Assembly (NCBI RefSeq): GCF_020166395.1 | Contig: NZ_JAIQXU010000011.1 | Span: 1-64,000 of the forward strand | DNA length: 64,000 bases | DNA from: Deinococcus betulae | GTDB taxonomy: Bacteria > Deinococcota > Deinococci > Deinococcales > Deinococcaceae | Reading direction: 5' to 3' | The notes under the pieces: generated by a model | Told to the model about the DNA's origin: nothing | Database searches by the model: none | What the model saw: the letters and a program-made list of their open reading frames with translations, nothing else | In this document: positions 8,593 through 22,632 of the stretch, in pieces | Numbering within the stretch: position 1 is the stretch's first letter | How the letters are laid out: each line of letters opens with the position of its first letter | Program-made: the position numbers and the translations under genes

Positions 8593-10038
8593 TCAGTTGC
8601 CTCCCAGGGCGCTCAGCACCGTGCGCACGGCCGGCTGCATGAGGTTGAGGGCCGGAGTGGAATACACCCCGAATAGGACGAGAACAGCCAGCGGCAGCGC
8701 CAGCACCAGCCATTCGGTGTGCACGAGGTCGCGCACCGTCACCGCACCCCGGGGCCGCGCCTGCCAGAATGTTGTCTGAAAGGCCGTCAGGGCGTAGGCA
8801 GCGGCGGCAATCGTTGTGATCCCCGCAATGAAGGTCAGCCACGGCGAGACCTGATAGGCGCCCAGCAAAATCGAGAACTCGCCGATAAAGCCCGCCAGCC
8901 CCGGCACGGCAATGGACGCGAACCACAGGGCCATCGTGAGGCCGCTCAGGGCGCCGGCCTGCGTCATGACACCGCCTACGCGGGTCTCCAGGCTGCCAAT
9001 CCGCTCCTGCACCATGCCCACCGAGAGAAACAGGGCGCCGGTGTACAGGTTCTGGAAGGCCAGCAGGTACATCGCGCCGATGACGGCGGTTTCGTTCAGC
9101 GAGAACACACCCAGACCCACAAAACCCATGTGCGAGAGGCCCGCGTAGGCCAGCAGGCGTTTCCAGTCGGTCTGCCGAAAGGCAATCCAGGCTGCGTACA
9201 GCGCGGTGAACGCCGCTAGGCCCATCAGAATGGGGCGCAGTTCCAGGCTGGCGTCGGGGAACAGGGGAATGGCGAAGGTAAAGAGGCCATAGCCGCCCAC
9301 CTTGTACAGGGTGCCCATCACGTCCGGCACGCCCGAGTCGTGATTCTGCTCGTGAAAGTCCGGCAGCCAGGCATGCAGCGGCCACAGCGGCAGCTTGACC
9401 GCCATCGCCGCCAGAAAGCCCAGATACAGCCAGGTCTGCGCCGGGCCAGTCACCAGGTGGGCCTTTAGGTCCGTCATGGCGAAGGTAGGGCTGCCGCCCA
9501 GGGCCTTGACCCCGATGATGCTCACCAGCATCAGCAGGCTGCCAAACAGGGTGTAGGCCGCGAACTTGACCAGCGCCCGCATGCGCCCAGCCTTGCCGTA
9601 CATGGCGAGCATCAGCAGAGCAGGAATCAGGGCGTCTTCAAAGAACACGTAGAACAGCAGCAGGTCCTGCGCGGCGAAAATGCCGATCAGGCCCGTTTCC
9701 ATCGCCAGGATGAGGGACAGCATGGGACCCGGATTGGGAATGCGCCGCGCCGTATACAGGATGGCGATAAAGGACATGAACGCCGTGACCAGCGCCAGCG
9801 CGAGGCTGACCCCGCTCAGCTGCACCGAGTAGGTGATGCCCAGCGGCGGAATCCAGTCCCAGCGGAACAGCTCCGAGCCGCCGCCGCGCCAGATGGCCAG
9901 GCCCGCGCCCAGGGTCAGCGCAGCGATAAAGCCCGCGACCTCATCCCGGAAGGTCTTCGGCACGACCAGCAGCAGCAGACTGCCCAGCACCGGCAGAAAA
10001 ATCATGAGGGTCGGCAGCCAGTCGGTCAGCGTGTTCAT
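8593..10038 (-). CDS. nuoM: NADH-quinone oxidoreductase subunit M
   Basis: 481 aa from ATG 10038 (MNTLTDWLPTLMIF). The frame is open further upstream but that part overlaps nuoL. ATG overlaps the nuoL stop as ATGA. Antiporter-like subunit of complex I; conserved Glu in ILAMETGLIGIFAAQD and FFEDALIP, conserved Lys in RALVKFAAYTLFGSLLML, and LPLWPLHAWLPDFHEQ typical of NuoM. Multiple transmembrane helices throughout. Confidence 0.95.
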   Translation of the reverse strand: MNTLTDWLPTLMIFLPVLGSLLLLVVPKTFRDEVAGFIAALTLGAGLAIWRGGGSELFRWDWIPPLGITYSVQLSGVSLALALVTAFMSFIAILYTARRIPNPGPMLSLILAMETGLIGIFAAQDLLLFYVFFEDALIPALLMLAMYGKAGRMRALVKFAAYTLFGSLLMLVSIIGVKALGGSPTFAMTDLKAHLVTGPAQTWLYLGFLAAMAVKLPLWPLHAWLPDFHEQNHDSGVPDVMGTLYKVGGYGLFTFAIPLFPDASLELRPILMGLAAFTALYAAWIAFRQTDWKRLLAYAGLSHMGFVGLGVFSLNETAVIGAMYLLAFQNLYTGALFLSVGMVQERIGSLETRVGGVMTQAGALSGLTMALWFASIAVPGLAGFIGEFSILLGAYQVSPWLTFIAGITTIAAAAYALTAFQTTFWQARPRGAVTVRDLVHTEWLVLALPLAVLVLFGVYSTPALNLMQPAVRTVLSALGGN

Positions 10039-11954
10039 GCGCCACTTCCAATGGTTTTCAGGGCCCAGTAGCCGATAATCAGGGCGGTGCCCAGCAGCAT
10101 AGAGACGGCGTAGGCGCGCACAAAGCCGCTTTGCCACAGGGTGAACAGGCCGCCTGGCCCACTGGCGTTGCGCGCCACGCCGCCCAGGGCACCGTCCGTG
10201 CCCCGGTCCACGGTGTCCAGCGCCCCGGCAATGGCCCGGCTGGGGTTCCCCACGAGGTTGTCGTACACGGTGTCCAGGTACAGGGCGCGGGTGCTGGTCT
10301 CGCCCAGCGGTCCGTCCGCGAGGCTGCCCCGGCGGTGTTCAAGGAATGCCCAGACCAGACCAATCACGCCGGCCGCCACCGCCAGCGCGGTCAGCAGCCA
10401 TTCGGTGCTTGCAGCGATCTCATGGCCGTGGCTGGGAATGGCGCGGCCCAGGTAGGTGTCAAAGGCGTGCCCGCCCCCCAGGAACGAGGGGATGTTCAGA
10501 AAGCCGCCCAGCGTGGCCAGCGCCGCCAGAATGCCCAGCGGCACCTTGGTCAGCAGGTCGGCCTCGTGCGGGTGGCCGTGGCCCCGGTATGCGCCGCGCC
10601 ACACCAGGAAGTACCAGCGGCCCATGTAGAAGGCGGTCAGCAGCGCCACGCCCAGGCCAATGACGTACAGGCCAGGGTTGGCCTCGTAAGCGGCGGCCAG
10701 AATGGCGTCCTTGGAAAAGAAGCCGCTCCAGATGGGAATGCCCGCAATCGCCAGCACGCCCGCCACCGAAACGAGGTGGGTAAAGGGCATGAATTTGTGC
10801 AGCCCGCCCATGCGCCGCACATCCTGCTCCTCGTGCAGCGCGTGAATGACGGCCCCCGCCGCCAGGAACAGCAGCGCCTTGAAAAAAGCGTGGGTGAGCA
10901 GGTGAAACACGCCCGCCGCGTACGAGCCCAGCCCTACTGCCATAAACATGTAGCCCAGCTGCGAGACCGTGGAAAACGCCAGAATCTTCTTGATGTCGTG
11001 CTGGTTGAGGGCTGATAGGGCGCCATACAGGGCCGTGAGGCCCCCCACCCAGGCCACCCACAGTGAGGCGTTCGGGGCCAGCTCATAGAGGAAGTGGCTG
11101 CGCGCCACCAGGTACACGCCCGCCGTGACCATCGTGGCCGCGTGAATAAGAGCAGAGACCGGCGTGGGGCCTGCCATCGCGTCCGGCAGCCAGGTGGTCA
11201 GGGGCAGCTGCCCGCTCTTGCCCACCGCGCCCACCAGTAGGAACAGGCACGCCAGTTCGATGCCAGCGGCGGCCACCTGCGCGCCCCCCTCTACCCGCTC
11301 GGCCAGTTCGGGGATAGAGAGGGTGCCGTACAACTTAAACAGCAGGAACATCCCGAGCATGAAGCCCAGGTCGCCAATCCGGTTCATGATGAAGGCCTTG
11401 CGCGCCGCGTTGGAGTTCGCCACGCCCTCGCGGTCGCTGGCTTCGCGGACCTCCTGATTTGAGGCCTCACTGTTGCGGCCATTAAACCAGAAGCCGATGA
11501 GCAGGTAACTCGCCATCCCCACGCCTTCCCAGCCCACGAACATCAGGGGGTAGGAATCGGCCAGCACCAGAATCAGCATCATGGCCACGAAGAAATTCAG
11601 GAATGCAAAGAAACGCGTGAACTTGGGGTCGTGGCTCATGTACGACAGCGAGTAGACGTGAATCAGAAAGCCGACGCCCGTGATGATCAGGGCCATCAGC
11701 GCCGAGAGCTGGTCATACCAGAAGCCCACCGAGAGGTTGGCGTTCAGCGCCATGTTGGGCAGCCAGGCCCACAACGTTTCGTGGGCGGGGGCGTCCCCCT
11801 GGCCCAGAAAGCGCAGCACGGCGACGACAAACGCCGCGAACACCGCGCCGGTGGCGAGCAGCCCGCCGGTCTTCGCCGGGAAGAGGCGCGGCAGGCACAT
11901 GAGCAGCGCGAACGAGAGCAGGGGAATCAGCGGCAGGAGATAGAGGGCAGGCAC
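10035..11954 (-). CDS. nuoL: NADH-quinone oxidoreductase subunit L
   Basis: 639 aa if started at GTG 11954 (VPALYLLPLIPLLSF). An in-frame TTG at 11966 overlaps the nuoK stop as TTGA but leaves no room for the AAAGG element, which is 12 nt before the GTG. Largest antiporter-like subunit of complex I, with a C-terminal lateral helix. Signatures: GVGMASYLLIGFW, TTWLPDAMAGPTPVSALIHA and HDIKKILAFSTVSQLGYMF. Length fits NuoL of Deinococcus-Thermus. Confidence 0.93.
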   Translation of the reverse strand: MPALYLLPLIPLLSFALLMCLPRLFPAKTGGLLATGAVFAAFVVAVLRFLGQGDAPAHETLWAWLPNMALNANLSVGFWYDQLSALMALIITGVGFLIHVYSLSYMSHDPKFTRFFAFLNFFVAMMLILVLADSYPLMFVGWEGVGMASYLLIGFWFNGRNSEASNQEVREASDREGVANSNAARKAFIMNRIGDLGFMLGMFLLFKLYGTLSIPELAERVEGGAQVAAAGIELACLFLLVGAVGKSGQLPLTTWLPDAMAGPTPVSALIHAATMVTAGVYLVARSHFLYELAPNASLWVAWVGGLTALYGALSALNQHDIKKILAFSTVSQLGYMFMAVGLGSYAAGVFHLLTHAFFKALLFLAAGAVIHALHEEQDVRRMGGLHKFMPFTHLVSVAGVLAIAGIPIWSGFFSKDAILAAAYEANPGLYVIGLGVALLTAFYMGRWYFLVWRGAYRGHGHPHEADLLTKVPLGILAALATLGGFLNIPSFLGGGHAFDTYLGRAIPSHGHEIAASTEWLLTALAVAAGVIGLVWAFLEHRRGSLADGPLGETSTRALYLDTVYDNLVGNPSRAIAGALDTVDRGTDGALGGVARNASGPGGLFTLWQSGFVRAYAVSMLLGTALIIGYWALKTIGSGA

Positions 11955-11962
11955 AGGTGCAC

Positions 11963-12265
11963 TCAACCTTTCAGGGCGGCGAGGTCGTCCACGTTGGTGG
12001 TCTCGCGCTTGCGGAAGATGGCGACGATGATCGCCAGGCCAATCGCCACCTCGGCGGCGGCCAGGGTCATCACGATAAAGACGGCGGTTTGCCCGGTGGG
12101 GTCGCCCCACGAACGCGCAAACGCCACCAGCGCGAGGTTGGCGGCGTTGAGCATCAGTTCCACCGAGAGAAAGACCATGATGGCCGTGCGCCGGGTCAGC
12201 ACCCCAATCATGCCCAGGGCAAACAGGATGCCCGACAGGGCCACGTAAGAACTGGTCGGCACCAT
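11963..12265 (-). CDS. nuoK: NADH-quinone oxidoreductase subunit K
   Basis: 100 aa, three transmembrane helices, the usual NuoK size. Conserved membrane glutamates appear in [15 protein letters not shown] and [13 protein letters not shown]. It forms part of the E-channel link between the quinone site and the antiporter subunits. Its ATG overlaps the nuoJ stop as TAATG. Confidence 0.95.
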   Translation of the reverse strand: MVPTSSYVALSGILFALGMIGVLTRRTAIMVFLSVELMLNAANLALVAFARSWGDPTGQTAVFIVMTLAAAEVAIGLAIIVAIFRKRETTNVDDLAALKG

Positions 12266-12894
12266 TACGCGCTCACCTCGCCTTCGCGCCCCGTTTGTAG
12301 GGCCGGCTGCCCAGCCGCACGCGGGCCAAAAGAGCGCTGCTCCTGAGCCGTGCCCACTGGGGCTTCTAATTCGTCTGGCACGCCGTCAGGCTGCGCGGCG
12401 GGGCGCTGCACCAGGGCCACCGCCCCCACGATGGCGACCAGCAGCAGAATGCTGACCGCCTCAAAGGGCAGCAGAAAGCGGGTCAGCAGCGTCTCCCCCA
12501 TCTTCAGGGCCGATCCGCCCTCCAGCGCCGCCGCACTGTCGGCCAGTGGGCGCGGGTCTTTGTAAGTGAAGGCCAGCACCACGAAAGCGCCGGCCAGCAC
12601 GGTCCCGCCGATGCCCGCCAGTTCGCGCACAAACGGCACCGGGTCGCGGCTGGTTACGGGCTGGTTGGCGTTCAGCAGCATGATGACGAACAGGAACAGC
12701 ACCATCACAGCCCCCGCGTACACGATGACCTGCGTGGCCGCCAGAAACGAAGCGTTCAGGGTGGCGAACAGCCCCGCCACACACAGCAGCGTACCGACCA
12801 ACCCTAGCGCGGCGTGCACCGCGTTCTTGGCCGCAATGGTGATGATGCCGCCGATGATGGTCAGCGCCCCCAGGAGGATAAAAGCGAGGATCAT
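12265..12894 (-). CDS. nuoJ: NADH-quinone oxidoreductase subunit J
   Basis: 209 aa from ATG 12894 ([16 protein letters not shown]). The longer frame upstream runs through a G-rich repeat and is not coding-like. Five transmembrane helices with the NuoJ motif [19 protein letters not shown] in helix 3. The C-terminal 40 residues are polar and variable. The adjoining repeat-filled gap separates it from nuoI. Confidence 0.95.
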   Translation of the reverse strand: MILAFILLGALTIIGGIITIAAKNAVHAALGLVGTLLCVAGLFATLNASFLAATQVIVYAGAVMVLFLFVIMLLNANQPVTSRDPVPFVRELAGIGGTVLAGAFVVLAFTYKDPRPLADSAAALEGGSALKMGETLLTRFLLPFEAVSILLLVAIVGAVALVQRPAAQPDGVPDELEAPVGTAQEQRSFGPRAAGQPALQTGREGEVSA

Positions 12895-13030
12895 AGGGGG
12901 CCTTGGGCCACAGGTTGTGGGGAGTGGGGAGTGGGAAGTGGGGAAAGAGGGAGGCGGGAGGCGGTGCACCGTGTCTCAACCGCTCGATTCCTCGACCACT
13001 CAACCCTGACGTAGTTCAGACCCTCTGACC
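12895..13030. repeat. G-rich dispersed repeat, copy A, in the nuoJ-nuoI gap
   Basis: 12914-12960 is a run of (T)GGGGAG/GGGAAGTGGGG units, giving several G-tracts on the plus strand, followed by GTGTCTCAACCGCTCGATTC and CTCGACCACTCAAC. Copy B at 13585-13735 has the same order of motifs, so both are copies of one element inserted in operon gaps. Confidence 0.7.
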
Positions 13031-13567
13031 TCACTGGTACTTCACCCCTTCCAGTTCCTCGCGCACGGCGCCTTCGAGCTGAAAGCCCAGGCGCACGGGT
13101 TTGCCCTTCCGCTCGGCTTCGCGGCGCTGGGGCAGGCTGCCGGTCACGCCGACCAGCATGTCCTCTTTCCCATACACGAAGTCGCGGTAGCGGTAATCGG
13201 CCATCTCGAACTCGTTACCCATGACCACGGCGCCCGTGGGGCAGGCTTCCTCGCACATGCCGCAGAAGATGCAGCGCAGCATGTTGATTTCGTAGACCTT
13301 GGCATAGCGCTCGCCGGGGCTGACCGGCGCGGCGGGGTCGTTCTCAGCCGCTTCTACGTAAATGGCGTAGGCCGGGCAGGCGGCGGCGCACAGCGAGCAG
13401 CCGATGCATTTTTCTAAACCTGTTCCTGGGTGCCGCGTCAGGATGTGCCGGCCCCGGAAGCGGGGTTGCAGCGTGGCGCGCTGTTCGGGGTAGCTGACGG
13501 TTACGGGCTTCTGAAACAACTTGCCCAGCGTGATGCCCATGCCTTTGGCAATTTCAAGTACGCCCAT
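13031..13567 (-). CDS. nuoI: NADH-quinone oxidoreductase subunit I
   Basis: 178 aa ferredoxin-like subunit carrying two [4Fe-4S] clusters (N6a, N6b) that pass electrons to NuoB. Two cysteine motifs are complete: [19 protein letters not shown] and [19 protein letters not shown]. It lacks membrane helices and binds the peripheral arm. GGAG lies 4 nt before ATG 13567. Repeats separate it from nuoJ and nuoH, unlike the overlapping genes elsewhere in the operon. Confidence 0.96.
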   Translation of the reverse strand: MGVLEIAKGMGITLGKLFQKPVTVSYPEQRATLQPRFRGRHILTRHPGTGLEKCIGCSLCAAACPAYAIYVEAAENDPAAPVSPGERYAKVYEINMLRCIFCGMCEEACPTGAVVMGNEFEMADYRYRDFVYGKEDMLVGVTGSLPQRREAERKGKPVRLGFQLEGAVREELEGVKYQ

Positions 13568-13726
13568 GGGAGGCTCCTTTCAGGGGGGATGTGGGGGGTG
13601 GGGAGTAGGAAGTGGGAAAAGAGGGAGAAGCGGAATGTGGTGCGTGGTTTCTCAACCTCTCGACCTCTCGACTCCTCAACTTCTGGCCCTCGGCCATCTG
13701 CCAGTTGCCATCGGCTCTCCACCCCA
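13568..13726. repeat. G-rich dispersed repeat, copy B, in the nuoI-nuoH gap
   Basis: 13588-13640 contains GGATGTGGGGGGTGGGGAG and GGAAGTGGGAAAAGAGGGAG, then GTGGTTTCTCAACCTCTCGA and ACTCCTCAACTTCTGG, the same pattern as copy A. Its tail GCCATCTGCCAGTTGCCAT (about 13694-13712) also occurs in copies C and D. Confidence 0.7.
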
Positions 13727-14883
13727 TCAGTCCCCTCCGGCTGAACTCATCTCGCCTTCCCGGCGCACGGTCGGCTGATTCCACAGCACGCGCACGCGGT
13801 CGCTCATGACCAGCAGGGCCGCAAGGGCCGCGAAGCTCAGCACGGCCAGGAACCACAGGCCGCCCTGTCCCCGGAAAGCCAGGAACGCGGCGGTCATCAC
13901 CGTATTGGCCAGCGCCAGCGGCAGCACCAGCTTCCAGCCAAAGCGCATCAGTTGGTCGTAGCGCAGGCGGGGCAGGGTGGCGCGCACCCAGATAAAGACG
14001 AACAGGAAGAAGGCAATCTTGGCAATCAGCCACACCAGCGGCCAGTCGGAGATGCCCGGAATGAGGGCGTTCAGGATCTGCGGCCCCTTCCACCCGCCGA
14101 AAAACAGGGTCGCCATCACGGCCGAGGCCGTAATCATGTTCACGTACTCGGCCATCTGAAACAGCGCCCATTTGATGGCGGAGTATTCCGTCAGGTAGCC
14201 GGCCACAATTTCCTGCTCGGCTTCCGGCAGGTCAAAGGGGGTGCGGTTAGTTTCCGCAAACGAGGAAATCAGGAACAGAGCAAAGCCCAGCGCCTGAAAG
14301 AGGAACAGCACCCCGTTCTGCGCCTGCCAGCCCACGATGCCCTGAAAACTGGTGGTGCCGACCAGCATCAGCAGGCCCAGGATGCTCAGGCCCATGCCCA
14401 GTTCGTAGGAAATCATCTGCGCGGAGGACCGCAGGCCACCCAGAATTGGGTATTTGCTGCCCGAGGCCCAGCCGCCCAGAAAGATGCCGTACACGCCCAT
14501 AGAGGTCAGCGCCAGCAGAGCCAGAATGCCGGTGTCAAGATTGTAGACCCAGGGATTTTCGCCAAACAGGCTGCGGGCGGGTCCCGCAGGCAGCCCACCG
14601 AAGGCGGTCAAGGCCATACCAATCGCCACGATGGGCGCCAGGGTGTACACCAACTTGTCGGCCAGCGTGACGTTCAGGTCTTCTTTGAAGATGCTTTTAA
14701 TGGCGTCGGCGGCGGGCTGCAGCAGGCCCATCGGCCCCACGCGGTTGGGCCCAGGACGCAGCTGCATGCGGCCCAGCAGTCGGCGCTCCACCAGCGTCAT
14801 GTAGGCGAACGTGGTCAGCAGCCCCAGGACGACCAGCACGGCCTTGAGCAGCGAAATCAGGAGGGTGGCGAGCCAATCAGGCA

Positions 14884-14884
<1 letters not shown>
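13727..14884 (-). CDS. nuoH: NADH-quinone oxidoreductase subunit H
   Basis: 385 aa from ATG 14884, which overlaps the nuoG stop as TGATG. About eight to nine transmembrane helices. Diagnostic loops: [18 protein letters not shown] near residues 33-50 and [17 protein letters not shown] in the quinone-site loop, followed by [15 protein letters not shown]. NuoH forms most of the quinone chamber at the junction with the peripheral arm. Confidence 0.96.
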
Positions 14885-17055
<2,171 letters not shown>

Positions 17056-17062
17056 AGGGCCT

Positions 17063-17140
17063 CCCTTCGGTCGGCGCAGATAGCGGACGGCAGATGGCGA
17101 AGGCAGCGTTCTGCGATCTGCCACTTGCCATTTGTACTTG
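17063..17140. repeat. Dispersed repeat, copy C, in the nuoG-nuoF gap
   Basis: GACGGCAGATGGCGAAGG and GCGATCTGCCACTTGCCAT form imperfect inverted halves. The second half matches the tail of copy B and part of copy D upstream of lysS. Confidence 0.55.
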
Positions 17141-17142
17141 GC

Positions 17143-18482
<1,340 letters not shown>

Positions 18483-18486
<4 letters not shown>

Positions 18487-19088
18487 ACGGTTCCTCCACC
18501 CAGCCCAGTCAGGCTGGTGCCGACCGTCTGTCCGTTGGCCATGACCTGCCGCCCCTCGGCGGTGACCGTCACCGGCACCGGGTTGTCCGGCAGCGGCTGA
18601 CGGTCCGCGCGCAGGTCCGCCAGAATGCGGGCGCATTTGCCGGGGCCCACGTTCTCGTAATAGCCGTCGTCGTTGATCTGCAGCATGGGCGCGGTGCCGC
18701 ACGAGCCCAGGCACTCCACTTTCTGCACCGAAAAGCGCCCGTCTGGGCTGACCTCGCCCGGCTGCACGTCCAGCGTTTCGACGAGGTGGTCCCACAGTTC
18801 GTCCGAGCCCGCCAGCGCGCACATCAGGGTGGAGCAGACCTGAAGGTGATACTTGCCCGTCGGCACCGTGTGGTACGTAGAATAGAAGCTCATGACGCTG
18901 CGGACTTCGGTGGCCGTGGTCCCGATGAGGACGGCAATTTCGGCCATCCGCGCCTCGGAGACGAAGCCTTCGGCGTCCTGCACTTCGCGCAGCAGGGGCA
19001 TGAGTGCGCTGCGGCGCCCCTGCGGTGAATCGGGATAGCGGCTGAAGATGTCGGCCACGAGGGCTGATTTGTCAGCGAAGTAGGTCAA
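18483..19088 (-). CDS. nuoE: NADH-quinone oxidoreductase subunit E
   Basis: 201 aa thioredoxin-like [2Fe-2S] subunit partnering NuoF. Ligands: CSTLMC (C-x4-C) and CLGSC (C-x3-C). The chosen start is TTG 19088 because GGAGG lies 7 nt upstream, inside the end of the DinB-like gene, and no ATG fits. The frame is open further upstream but that overlaps the DinB-like gene. Coupling to the DinB-like gene is therefore likely. Confidence 0.92.
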
Positions 19089-19089
19089 C

Positions 19090-19590
19090 TTAGTCCCTCC
19101 ATATGGGCCACGTGGCGCGGGCCAACTGGTCCAGTGCTGCTGCCGAGCGGCCCCCTTGCCGGAGCAGGGTGGTGATCTGCCCTCTGTGGTTCGCGTCATG
19201 AATCAGCGTCAGAACCAGCAGCTGAGCTGGGTGCGAAGCGAAGTCATGCTGGAAGCTCGGTCCGCCACCAGCGGCGTCCTGTACCGCGTTGAGCACAGCG
19301 GCGTCTGCCTCTGCCAACGCACCTTGAAGCTGCTTGGGGCTCAGGGTGACTGGCCAGAAGGGCTGATCGCCCTCTTCGGTCTCTACCGTGATCTGCTCCG
19401 CATAGGTGGACCCCACGCGGTGCAGGTAGACTTTCCGCATCCCGAACAAGTGCTCAAGAAGTTGACCCACACTCAGGCCACCCTGGCCATCCGAGAGCTC
19501 CAAGTCCTCCTCAGTCAGCGTGTTCAGCAGCGCTTCATTCACGCGGCCGTTGCGGTGAAAGGCTTCGGTGAGCAGTGCCAGGTCACTCAC
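19090..19590 (-). CDS. DinB/YfiT-like metal-binding four-helix protein inside the nuo operon
   Basis: 166 aa, the size of the DinB/YfiT/MDMPI superfamily. Metal-ligand-type histidines appear in [13 protein letters not shown] and in [17 protein letters not shown], the last being the family hallmark HxxxHRGQ. The GTG start overlaps the nuoD stop as GTGA, and the nuoE ribosome site lies inside its 3' end. The family includes metal-dependent hydrolases and bacillithiol- or mycothiol-dependent transferases, and it is expanded in Deinococcus. It is not a complex I subunit; its role here is unknown. Confidence 0.88.
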   Translation of the reverse strand: MSDLALLTEAFHRNGRVNEALLNTLTEEDLELSDGQGGLSVGQLLEHLFGMRKVYLHRVGSTYAEQITVETEEGDQPFWPVTLSPKQLQGALAEADAAVLNAVQDAAGGGPSFQHDFASHPAQLLVLTLIHDANHRGQITTLLRQGGRSAAALDQLARATWPIWRD

Positions 19591-20885
19591 CGGTCTACAT
19601 CTCCCAGCACCGGATCAATCGTCGCCAGAATCGTAATCAGGTCGGCAAACTGGGCGCCGACGCAGGCGTATTCCAGCGCCTGCAGATTCACGAAGCTCGG
19701 CGCACGGATTTTCACGCGGTAAGGCATAGAGCCGCCGTCGCTGACGATGTAATACCCCACTTCGCCGCGCGCACTTTCCACCGGCACATACACCTCGCCG
19801 GTCGGCGGATGAAAGCCTTCGGTCACCAGTTTGAAGTGGTGAATCACCGCCTCCATGCTCGTTTCCAGCTCTTGACGTGGGGGCAGCGAAATCTTGCGAT
19901 TCGGGTCCTTGACGGGGCCCGGTTTCAGGCGTTTCAGGCCCTGCCGCACGATCTTGATGCTTTCGGCGAATTCCAGCAGACGCATGTTGAACCGGGCCAG
20001 GCTGTCGCCGTCGGTGCTGGTCACGACGTTAAAGTCGTAGCTTTCATAGCCGCAGTAGGGGTTGTCCTTGCGGTGGTCCAGCGGCACCCCACTGGCGCGC
20101 AGGTTGGGCCCGGTCAGGCCCAGGTCCAGAGCGACCTCGGGCGGAATGATGCCCACGCCCTTGGCCCGGTCCAGAAAGATGGGATTTTGCGCGAACAGGG
20201 TGGTGTATTCCGCCACGCCCCTTTCCATCTGGTCCAGAAACTTGGCCACGCGACCTGGCCAATCTTCGGGAATATCGCGGCTCAGGCCGCCCACCCGGAA
20301 ATAGCCCTGGTTCATGCGGTAGCCGGTGGCGGCTTCGAATAGGTCTTGCAGCGCTTCTTTCTCGCGGAACGCGTAGAAGAACGGGGTCAGCGCGCCGAGG
20401 TCCAGAAGGCCCGTTCCCACGAAGACGAGGTGACTGTGAATCCGCCCCAGCTCGTGCAGGATGATGCGCACCGTAGTGGCCCGCTCGGGGACCTCGGCCG
20501 ACAGCAGCTTTTCGACACTCAGGACATAGGCCAACTCGTGCCCGAAGCAGTGCAGATAATCCGTGCGCGGCGCGTAGGTCACGCCCTGCTGGTAGGTCCG
20601 GTTCTCGAAGGTCTTTTCAAAGCCTGTGTGCAGGTAGCCCATGTGGGGCGTGACCTTGACCACGTACTCGCCGTCCATGTCCACCACGAGGCGCAGCACG
20701 CCGTGGGTGCTGGGGTGCTGTGGCCCCACGTTCAGCGACATGATTTCCGTGTGCATCAGGGCGCCAGATTCGGTGCCCAGGCGCTCCTGGCGGTCACTTT
20801 CCTGGTGGTCGGGTCCCATCTGCTCGGGCGGCAGGGTGCCGCCGGGCGTGCGGGCGCCGTGGGTGGGCTTGTCGGTGGTGGTCAT
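19587..20885 (-). CDS. nuoD: NADH-quinone oxidoreductase subunit D
   Basis: 432 aa, 49-kDa-type subunit lining the quinone site. Signatures: [18 protein letters not shown] (conserved quinone-site His in the HPSTHG motif), [18 protein letters not shown] and [20 protein letters not shown]. The first ~45 residues are polar and probably disordered. AAGGTG lies 4 nt before the ATG. 55 nt separate it from nuoC. Confidence 0.96.
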   Translation of the reverse strand: MTTTDKPTHGARTPGGTLPPEQMGPDHQESDRQERLGTESGALMHTEIMSLNVGPQHPSTHGVLRLVVDMDGEYVVKVTPHMGYLHTGFEKTFENRTYQQGVTYAPRTDYLHCFGHELAYVLSVEKLLSAEVPERATTVRIILHELGRIHSHLVFVGTGLLDLGALTPFFYAFREKEALQDLFEAATGYRMNQGYFRVGGLSRDIPEDWPGRVAKFLDQMERGVAEYTTLFAQNPIFLDRAKGVGIIPPEVALDLGLTGPNLRASGVPLDHRKDNPYCGYESYDFNVVTSTDGDSLARFNMRLLEFAESIKIVRQGLKRLKPGPVKDPNRKISLPPRQELETSMEAVIHHFKLVTEGFHPPTGEVYVPVESARGEVGYYIVSDGGSMPYRVKIRAPSFVNLQALEYACVGAQFADLITILATIDPVLGDVDR

Positions 20886-20940
20886 ACGTCACCTTGGGCG
20901 CAGCGAACAGCGCCCGAGCCGGAGGCCAGCGTCCAGCAGC

Positions 20941-21629
20941 TCATTTCGGCCCACCCTCTGGCATCACGGGCGGCAGGCGGTCTTCGCCGCGTCCGCGCCG
21001 CAATTCGCCCCGGTAGCCTGTCAGGCCGGCGTCGCGCCCTGTCAGGCCTGCCCGGAAGGTGGCGGGGTCCAGAAAACGGCCATCGCGGAACAGCGTGGGG
21101 CTTTCGCCCAGCGGGAAGTCCTTGCGCAGTGGATGGCCTTCCAGATCGTCCGGCGTCAGTACCTTGCGCAGGTCCGGGTGGCCCACGAACAGGATGCCCA
21201 CCAGGTCGTACACCTCCCGCTCTAGATAGTTGGCCGCCTTCCAGACCGGAAACAGGCTGTCTATTTCCTCGCCGTCGTCCAGCCACACGCGCAGAAACAG
21301 GCGGCGGTGGTCGCGCGGATGGTAGACGTTGTGCAGCACCGCAAAGCGTTTGGGGCGCGGCTCGGTATAGGCGCTGTAATCCAGCCCCACCGTGTCCATC
21401 AGCATGAAGCCCCGCTCTTTCAGTGCCTGAGCCACCGCGCGCAGCTGCCCGGCTGGGACAACCGCTGTAGGCTCGGCGGCGTGGTCTTCTTCCAGCCCCA
21501 ACTCCTGCATCAGTGGCGCCACGTCGCGCGACACGGGGGCAGAGATGGTCACGGCTGCTGGTACGGGCACAGGCAACCGCGTCTGGGACGACTGCACTCC
21601 GCCGTCGCGGCCAGTGAATTTCTCGCCCA

Positions 21630-21630
<1 letters not shown>
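20941..21630 (-). CDS. nuoC: NADH-quinone oxidoreductase subunit C
   Basis: 229 aa from ATG 21630 ([11 protein letters not shown]), overlapping the nuoB stop as TGATG. A GTG at 21642 in the same frame would add four residues. The 30-kDa-subunit signature is [19 protein letters not shown] followed by [14 protein letters not shown]. It packs against NuoD in the peripheral arm. The first ~60 residues are low-complexity. Confidence 0.94.
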
Positions 21631-22166
<536 letters not shown>

Positions 22167-22272
22167 AACCACGCCTCCCGGCTCGATGAATGACCAATGG
22201 CGGCTGCGCTGGTCGCAGGCTCAGGGGCGGCCCTTCGCCCGTCTTGACCAATTGGCGGAGGAGTCCCTGCTC

Positions 22273-22632
22273 TTAGGCCCATTCCAGCACCTTCTTTTTC
22301 AGGATGTACACGTAGCCCACCAGCAGCAGCAGGACAAATGTGATGGCCTCGAAAAAAGCAAACGGAATGAGCTTCTGGTAGGCCACCGCCAGCGGGTAAA
22401 AGAACGCCGTCTCAATGTCGAAAACGATGAACAGCATGGCGACCAGGTAGAAGTGCACCGGGAAGCGCTGGCCCGTGCCCACCCCCCCTTCCGGGTCGTT
22501 GCCGCTTTCGTAAGCCATAAGCTTGGTGCGGCTGCCCCGGCGTTTGGGGCCAAGAATGGCGCTGGCAATGACGGCGACAATGCCGATGCCGAGCGCAACG
22601 AGCAGCATGATGACAAAGTTGGCGTATTCGAT
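22273..22632 (-). CDS. nuoA: NADH-quinone oxidoreductase subunit A, start codon uncertain
   Basis: 119 aa, three transmembrane helices. Signatures: [18 protein letters not shown] (part of the Cys-loop region) and [18 protein letters not shown]. The homologous reading begins [15 protein letters not shown]. Directly before it is an AAGGGG ribosome site with 7-nt spacing to ATC at 22632-22630; no ATG, GTG or TTG lies in that position. The nearest in-frame alternative is a GTG about 25 codons upstream, without a ribosome site. I give the ATC as the likely start. Confidence 0.85.
   Translation of the reverse strand: MEYANFVIMLLVALGIGIVAVIASAILGPKRRGSRTKLMAYESGNDPEGGVGTGQRFPVHFYLVAMLFIVFDIETAFFYPLAVAYQKLIPFAFFEAITFVLLLLVGYVYILKKKVLEWA

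Noticed and set aside
7266..8642. 458-codon plus-strand frame opposite nuoN
   Set aside because: His/Gln/Arg-rich composition typical of the antisense of a high-GC membrane-protein gene.
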